64,000 bases of DNA from Pithys albifrons albifrons (lineage: Eukaryota; Chordata; Aves; Passeriformes; Thamnophilidae), in contig NC_092497.1 of NCBI RefSeq assembly GCF_047495875.1, forward strand, positions 79,391,749-79,455,748, in the 5' to 3' direction. A model generated the notes under the pieces. It searched no databases. It saw only the letters and a program-made list of their open reading frames with translations, and was not told the origin of the DNA. Of the stretch, positions 11,852 through 64,000 are shown piece after piece; position 1 is the first letter of the stretch, and each line of letters begins with the position of its first letter. A program made the position numbers and the translations under genes.

Positions 11852-11855
<4 letters not shown>
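11817..11855 (+). other. Upstream ORF overlapping the CDC14B start codon
   Basis: An ATG at 11817 opens a 12-codon frame (MRASEAARPPAP) that ends with TGA at 11853-11855. It overlaps the CDC14B ATG at 11852-11854 as ATGA. The uORF start has G at -3. Scanning ribosomes would meet it first if transcription starts upstream of 11817, which is likely given the island position but unproven. Confidence 0.6.
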
Positions 11856-57197
<45,342 letters not shown>

Positions 57198-60100
57198 ATT
57201 TCAAATAAGCCACGAATGTTGAAGAGGATATTCAGGAGTGAGGGGGATATTACCAGAGGGAACTTCATGCAGTTCAAGGAAGATTACTTTGGCTCCATTT
57301 TTCAGCAAAAAATGAAATAGAAGAATCTCTTCCATACTTGTAGAATAAAATTAACTGTGAACATGCTTGGTAGACATTTTTCTACCATGCTAACACTTCC
57401 TCAAACAAAACCAACAAAATCTGTGTACGTTTAGACTCAGGTGTAAATACCTAAGCTCTCTATTGTAAGAGGGCTTGCTAGTATGTATGATGCATGTGTA
57501 TAAGTTGTGATGGCAATCACTTAGCTGCTGACCACCAGAAACAAAAAGATAGTGGGAGCTTTGGAATACATAAATCTGTATTTTCCATTCAGACTGGGCT
57601 GAAGTCTTCACTTGAGACTGAGAATCAACAACAAAAGCTTTATTTCTTACTGTAGTATTGGTACTCTCTTGTGTTCACTGGCTGTTTTCTTATTTTGTAT
57701 GAAGTTTTTTTATGAAGCTGCAGTATTCAGTACACTAAGTAACTATTGTCTACCAAAGAGTGCTTTATTTTCAGAGGTTGTATGGTTTGTTTACCTAGGA
57801 AAAACTAACTATAACTGATTAACTTGTTTTTAATAGTGACAAATTTTTAGTTGTTCACAACCAGTAACTCTTTTAACTAGTTATAATTGCTTTAAATCTG
57901 GTATGATTTTAAAGGGGAGAAAAAACAGTTTACCATTTAAAGCAGTGCTGTTGTATCAAAATGTCATTACTGTTTCCATTCCTATCATCAAGCCTTTTAG
58001 GTGAAATTTAAGATTACTATATATAAATAGTAAGAATTTCCCCCAGATTTTATTGACATGCTTGGTAACATGTGAATATCACTCGTTTTTAGCTTAGAGG
58101 CACTTAATAAGTGCAGCACATAAAAAAAGGGAAAGTAAGCTTGCCTTACAACTGAGATTGGTAGAGGAACTTAGGGGCAGGTAGAATTGTTGACATCTAA
58201 TTAACACTTTAAGAACTACAGGTTAACTCTGTTAAAAAGCAGTGTCATTTTTAGAGGAGTCTATGAGACTGACATTATCATCCACTACAAGACAGTCTTC
58301 AAACACTGGCAGTGGGTTTTTCCTACCTTTTTTCATATTATGAGGTTACAAGACTGATGTACCCTTGTCTGCCAACTGATGTTTGTAGCTGCATATCCCT
58401 CAGATGAGGACTGTTACCATATAGCCTTAAATATGATTCAGTTATCTGTTCATTTAATGACTCTTAGAGTACAAAGGAGAAGAAATTGAGAGATCTGAAA
58501 TGTAGTGAAGGAATAACTGAATTTTTTAAAGATAAGATTACCTCTGCAATAGGGAGAATTTTATTTTTCTGAATGTAAGTGTTCAATGACTAGGTCGAAT
58601 CTACATCCTTTTAGATAAAAATATTTCTGTTAGGCTGGTGATTTTTAAATGCCAATATGAATAATCACACAGTGGTTTGGAAGCATTTTGTAGCAAGAGC
58701 ATCATGAGCTGGAGAGGAAGCAGGATGTGAAGCATAAATAAGCTTACAAGTAGCATCCATTTGTTTGGATAGTCAAAATGTGCAAATATGAATATAAAGA
58801 AAACTGAAAAAGTATTGCACAAAATAAAATACCATTGAGGCCTAGACTACAAATATTTTGTTTTCTCTTAAACTTCAGAGTTGCCACCATTTTATTCTAG
58901 TGAAAAGCGTCTTGAAGAAGGGAGACTCATTCTGATAAGGCAATTAAAATTTCTTGGGGTTCAGAGGTTTGTATTTTGGGGTTTTTTGTTGGTTGGTTAG
59001 GGTTTTTTAGTAAGCTACTTGTCCAGGAGCTGAAGTACAGGTAACCAGAATGGCAGGTATATTGTGCAAATATGAATATTTGTTTATTTTTGAAGAAAAT
59101 TCCTATCTTGGAAGGCAGAAGGGATGAAACTACTGAAGTGAGCATCAAAATGAGAGATTTAATAATATTTACTGTGTTTGGCTTTGCCTTTCTCTCAGGT
59201 GAGCTTCTTCTGGCATCTTTGTTTTTAGCTTAAAAATAATGGGTCTATTTCCCACCCATTCCAAATTCCAAACTAGAATATGCCTGTTTTAAAGCAGCCA
59301 GCAGAGTTATTAGCACTTATAAGTTCATCAGAAATAAATTTGCACACTAGTGCACAAATGTACACAATAGCAACTCTAGCTAAACCAAAATTGCATGTTT
59401 GGCATCAATGCATTTCAGGATACCCCTTCCACCACCCAGTATCTTATTGAAAAATACATAAATGTCAAAGGGATTTTACATTTGAATTTCCAAACAGCCT
59501 TATATGGAAAATGACCTCATTACCTCATTGTATCCCATCTAATTTTACTGCTTAGTTTGCTGTTAGGAATTTTTAGTACTTTGCCTAAAATTTTTATTAC
59601 ACCATACCAAAGTTGTCTTAGGTACAAGAATGAAGAGTGGGAGTCCTTGGTTTCTAAATCTTTTTTGAAGTATTATGTGCCAAAATGGAATGTGGTGGTG
59701 GCTGCACCACCATTGTACCAGAGAGCAGCTGAGGGAAGTTATTTCTGCTGTCATCAATAAGGAGTTTTTCCTCAAATTCTTTCCCCTTTCAAATACATGC
59801 TGGATGAATTCTCCCTTTATCTCTTATCCAAAAGTATGCTACATACTCAAAAGCTGTCATATCTTCAGTCAAATAGCTACTTTCCATTATAGCATCAATA
59901 CCTTAACTCAAATATTAACCCTGTCTTTTTGCCTCAGTATGACAGCAGAGGAAGTGCTGCTGATTTAAAATAACAACAAGAAAAGATTTTTAGAGACTCA
60001 TGTGTTAAAGTAGGGAGAAAAAGATAAATGTTCACCAGTTTGTTGCACTGCAGTTTTTATATTAACCATTTGCAGACTGTTTTGTGTAAACTCATGTAGA

Positions 60101-60570
60101 CTATCAAAGTCTAAAATTTTTTGACTAATCAGTACTGTGCATCCTGATTATTTTTAAATTGTATATTTCTAATCATATTTTTTTAACTTGGAGTGACAGA
60201 ATGGAAGTTTATTTTGCTGAAGGTATTTTTAAGATAAAGGTTCATATTACCTTGTAATATTAATTAGTTCAATATGCATTTGTGTCTCATTTGAAAATAC
60301 TGCATTTTGCATTTGATTTTATACAAAATACTAAGTAGTGGAGAACTGTAAACATGAATTCTGTAAAATTAAAAATTATCAGAAGTTTGTTTTCTGTTTA
60401 TTTCCATCACTCTAGAAAAAGTACGTCACAAAACCGTCACAAAACCATCACATCTGTCTCAGACTGACTCATACACACTGTAAAATAATACAACACACTC
60501 TGTTGCCTGAAAATCTTTAATTAAAGCACAGATTCTTAAACACATACTTTTTAAATTTCAAAAATAAAGA
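57198..60570 (+). other. CDC14B: CDC14B 3' UTR and downstream sequence
   Basis: AATAAA signals occur at 57344-57349 (147 nt after the stop), 58823-58828 and 60563-60568. The transcript end could therefore lie anywhere between about 57.4 and 60.6 kb. No coding sequence is recognised. Confidence 0.5.
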
Positions 60571-63500
60571 ATTTCTGGCTCTACATCTCAGGAAATGCAC
60601 TTCAGAAAACAGGAATTGTACTTGAATTGTTGGGATATTGTTACACAGTAAAAAAGCATGGTCAGATGAACAGTGGGGTTCTAGCTATATTTTTTTCTTA
60701 CTCTGTGCTAATACAGTACTAATTTTTGGAAACCTGCATTATAAATACTATTTGGTTTGATACTTCCCATGAAACTGAAGGTTTCATAGAAGTAAAAACT
60801 AAATTTTCAGAAACACTTATTTTTGCATAAGCATTGGTGGTGGTGGTATAGTCTCCTAAAAAATCCAAATACAAGAGCAAAAACTATTGACCTACTCAAA
60901 TATTTATTATTATTATTATCTACATTAGAAAATGCAGAATGTGCAGACACCAAGCAAAGCCTGTTTGACAAGCAAGTAAACTTACACTTCCTCCAAAGAT
61001 ACATTTTTCTGGTTGGAAAGTCTGTGTTCTTCCGTTGTAAGGTGATCCTTTCTAGACTTATATGAATGTTTAAACCACCTTTTCCTGACAAAACAGTTAC
61101 CTGAAGAGAGTGAATGATGGGTTTGGCCTGGAGAAACATCAGTTTATACATGTGGTGTCTACAGGAAAACACAGTTAAGCCCTACCATATCATTAGCAAT
61201 TTAAAGTGTACTGGCACTGGGCAGAGGAGGGCAGAGGACTAAAACTCAGAGAAAAACTGAACAGTGGCCCAGCTTCAATCCATTTACAAGAATAATCTGT
61301 TTACAGTAGTTCTGGATAACTGATTTGGTTTTAGTTAGCCTCCTTTGCATTAGTTTCTACATAGCCTATCAAGAGTAGGCAAAAACATGCTGTAGCAAGA
61401 AGGGTGCACTGTTTAGACATACTCAAATCCAGTGTTAGAAACTGCATGCTTTAAGCCTAGTTCACTAAGAGTTTGTTGAGAAAGAGGTGTTTGGATTTTT
61501 TTCTCTCACTTCTGTTTTTGAGGTTGGTTTCACATGGATTTGACTGAACAGTAAGCCCCAAAATTGGAGTAAGATCAAGAGGAGACAGACAAGGGTAATG
61601 TGCTTGTGAACCTCAAGGACTGATGCAGATGTAATGGACAACAGCAGTTGCAAAGATGATTTTATCTCAATACAAAGGGGACCAGAGGCTGGCCCTTGTT
61701 TTAAACAAATGGCTATTAACAGTTATGTGGATCAACCAGTGGTATAGGTCCTAGAGTTCTTTAGAAAGTGAACACCAGACCAGCCTGGGGAGAACAAAAA
61801 ATATAGGATATAAGACCTAGAAAACTGACAAAATAATTTCAAAGAGACCAGTGGGCTTGAACTGACATCAGCCCTCCCATTCCTTCCCAACACTTGGGGA
61901 CACCTGGTATGGTGACAGGGAATATATATGTCATAGGAACTAGTAATGGGAATCACATTGGTATTGGGATTGAACTGTGTACTGCAATTGCTATTTATAT
62001 TAAGTGTAATTTATATTTGTGTGTGTTTTCAGTATACTTTATATCACTTCAAACCAGAAATGCCATGTGACGTGAACCATCTTCAATTAAGTAAATTTGG
62101 TATTAAACATGACACCCTCCATCCACGGGATATCTCAAAGAACCTTGTCAAGTGTTGGACTGTGATAAATGAGTCGGAGAAAGGCAGCTGGAAAGTCTGT
62201 CTTCAAACAGCTCCCTATTAAACTCTATCTCAAGTCCAGAAGGCTCTAAAAACAAGCACACAATCCACACATTAACAGAAAAATAACCAAACCACTAACA
62301 AGTACAGAATTCCTGGATGTCAACTTAAAAAAATCTGTACCCTGCTGGTATTTTTACTTTTTTGGCAAAGCTATCCTGCTGATTTGATTACATTACACAA
62401 AATTCAGTATCTTTCCTTCAAAGAGTAACTGCTGTACAAATCTGCACGGAGGAACTACTATTGCTAAAAGCAGACAAGATCTCATTGAGTCTTATTAACT
62501 AGCTGTGACTCATCGTAGAGACAGCAGAACACAGATTAAAATATTCACACTATTTACTCTAAACAGGGACAGCAAAAACTTTATTCAATTTACTATGGGT
62601 TAGTTTGTCTCACACATAACACTGCCATTAGTTGTGATGCAGTATGTAAGCTGCTCTGAAGATGCAGCTATCTTCAACATTCATGGTATTTGCAAAAGGT
62701 ATTTGCAAATAAAGGGTTGCTGAAGATACAAGGTATTTCAAATTAAATTCTAAGTAACAGAGTGAAAGTGTAACAGTTGTTACTTTTCCCAAAGACTGAA
62801 GGTTCCTGCCTCCATGTACAAACTTCTTGCTCTGTGTGTTACTGAAAGCCTGTTACTCAGTGACTGAAATGTAAAGATTACCATGTTTCACATTCAATTG
62901 TTGATCCAATGACAATGAGTCAGTTGCATTTCTTTCAATATGGCATAGCTACATGTGTATATATATATTTTTTTAATAGGACTATGTATCTGCATATATG
63001 CCAGTGACAGCTCAGAAAAAAGGAAAACGTTATTTGAAAGTTGCGCAAGAATAATCTTAATGACATAAGTGTACTAGGGCTACAGATTCTGGGTTGGGCC
63101 CAAAGGATGCTCATACCCTAAGGGACTGCTTTCACACAAGTTTAACCAGAGCTGAGAGCTCATTTCCCATAGGCTCAACTGCCCAGTATTGTATATATCA
63201 ACTCAGGGCTTTTTACCTCTGAGTATTTGTATTCATTCTTTGATATTCTTAAGCACAGACATTCCTCTCCTTTTTCCTTTAAAAGCACTTTCATGTTAAT
63301 ATCCTCTTGCCAATCCTAAACCCTGGTACTACATATGATTCATATCAACACTATCATGTATCAATGACAGTCCTGGAGAGAAGTGAATTCCTTTCTTTGC
63401 AAACTTACTGGGACTTACATTAATCTCAAACTCAAAGTTGAAGCACAGTAGTTTTTCCTAAGCTGCTCACTATATTCATCCAACAGTACCTTGTAGTCAT

Positions 63501-64000
63501 TAGAGTAACATGACTGCAACACAGTTTAATCTCTTCTTGAGATGCATGCTGTATTTTCCCAGTGTTTGTGTGTACATTGACATCTGCTGACCAATTGCTT
63601 TACAGGAAGAAGTAAAGCTAAACCAGGAGTGACTGTTAGCAGCAGATATGTGCTTAACAGATACAGCTATTTTGGTACCTTAAATATGACAGATGGCTGA
63701 GATTTATTGTTCTCTTGTCACAGCCAGGCAAAAGAATTGCATCACTGTCATTACTTACAACTAATAATTTCTTCTCTATACTTCAATATACCATCAACTA
63801 GAGAAACTCTTAAGCCATATCCAAGTCCGACAGACTGAAAAATAAAATTGTCATGTGTCACTGCTCTAAGAAACTTTGTGTTTAAGCAGTAATGAACTAT
63901 ACTAACCCTCATTCTTACAAAGGTTGGGGTGAGGTGGGTTGTGGGGTTTAGTTTTGGTTGGCTAGTTTGTTCTGTTTTTTAATTAAACAAACTTGTAACC
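60571..64000. other. Region downstream of CDC14B without recognised genes
   Basis: Vertebrate gene order predicts the convergent HABP4 gene on the minus strand next. I see none of its coding exons here, though its 3' UTR could enter from the right. A 91-codon plus-strand frame (61946-62221) is noted but unidentified. A short TTA-rich run lies at about 60900-60920. Confidence 0.5.

Noticed and set aside
60571..64000. Minus-strand 3' end of HABP4
   Set aside because: Synteny predicts it, but I could not find the characteristic C-terminal coding sequence on the minus strand. At most its 3' UTR is present.

Overview
The window is vertebrate nuclear DNA, almost certainly from a bird. It contains two intron-split genes on the plus strand. 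Chicken-repeat-1 (CR1) LINE copies carry the avian-type 3' end with repeated AGAATC/ATAGAAT words. Introns are compact. The gene pair PRXL2C-CDC14B is syntenic with human 9q22, which in birds is expected on chromosome Z (established knowledge of synteny, not tested here). The species cannot be fixed from the sequence alone.

Layout. 1-4690 is intergenic, with a large purine pentanucleotide array (about 203-540), an A-rich stretch and two CR1 fragments. 4690-5060 is a CpG-rich promoter and first exon. PRXL2C (AAED1) runs 4809-8720 in six coding exons and encodes 222 residues; its 3' UTR probably ends near 9250-9300. A gap without recognised genes follows to about 11470. The CDC14B CpG-island promoter (11470-12260) carries a perfect CRE, a CCAAT box and GC boxes. 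CDC14B then runs 11852-57197 in fourteen coding exons, all with GT-AG junctions and all consistent in phase, and gives a 498-residue dual-specificity phosphatase. Catalytic Cys314, Arg320 and general acid Asp287 fall at the human residue numbers. From 57198 there is 3' UTR of uncertain length, then sequence with no recognised gene to 64000. The convergent neighbour HABP4, expected from vertebrate gene order, is not visible as coding sequence.

Mobile DNA inside CDC14B. A nearly full-length CR1 of about 4.3 kb (33007-37320, minus strand) lies in intron 5 only about 40 bp past the exon 5 donor. Its ORF1 has a GDSL-type esterase segment, and ORF2 has an endonuclease and a reverse transcriptase; stops and frameshifts show that it is dead. 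Shorter CR1 pieces lie in introns 1, 4 and 12. A probable solo LTR (about 51011-51516, minus strand) lies in intron 12.

I found no clearly new biological system. The observations most worth checking are: a 12-codon uORF whose TGA overlaps the CDC14B start codon (ATGA); a perfect 12 x 13-bp minisatellite just inside intron 1; a 19-bp perfect inverted repeat forming a hairpin in intron 9; phase-compatible candidate alternative last exons in introns 4 and 12; a tandem NAGNAG acceptor at the last exon; and an in-frame upstream ATG in PRXL2C.
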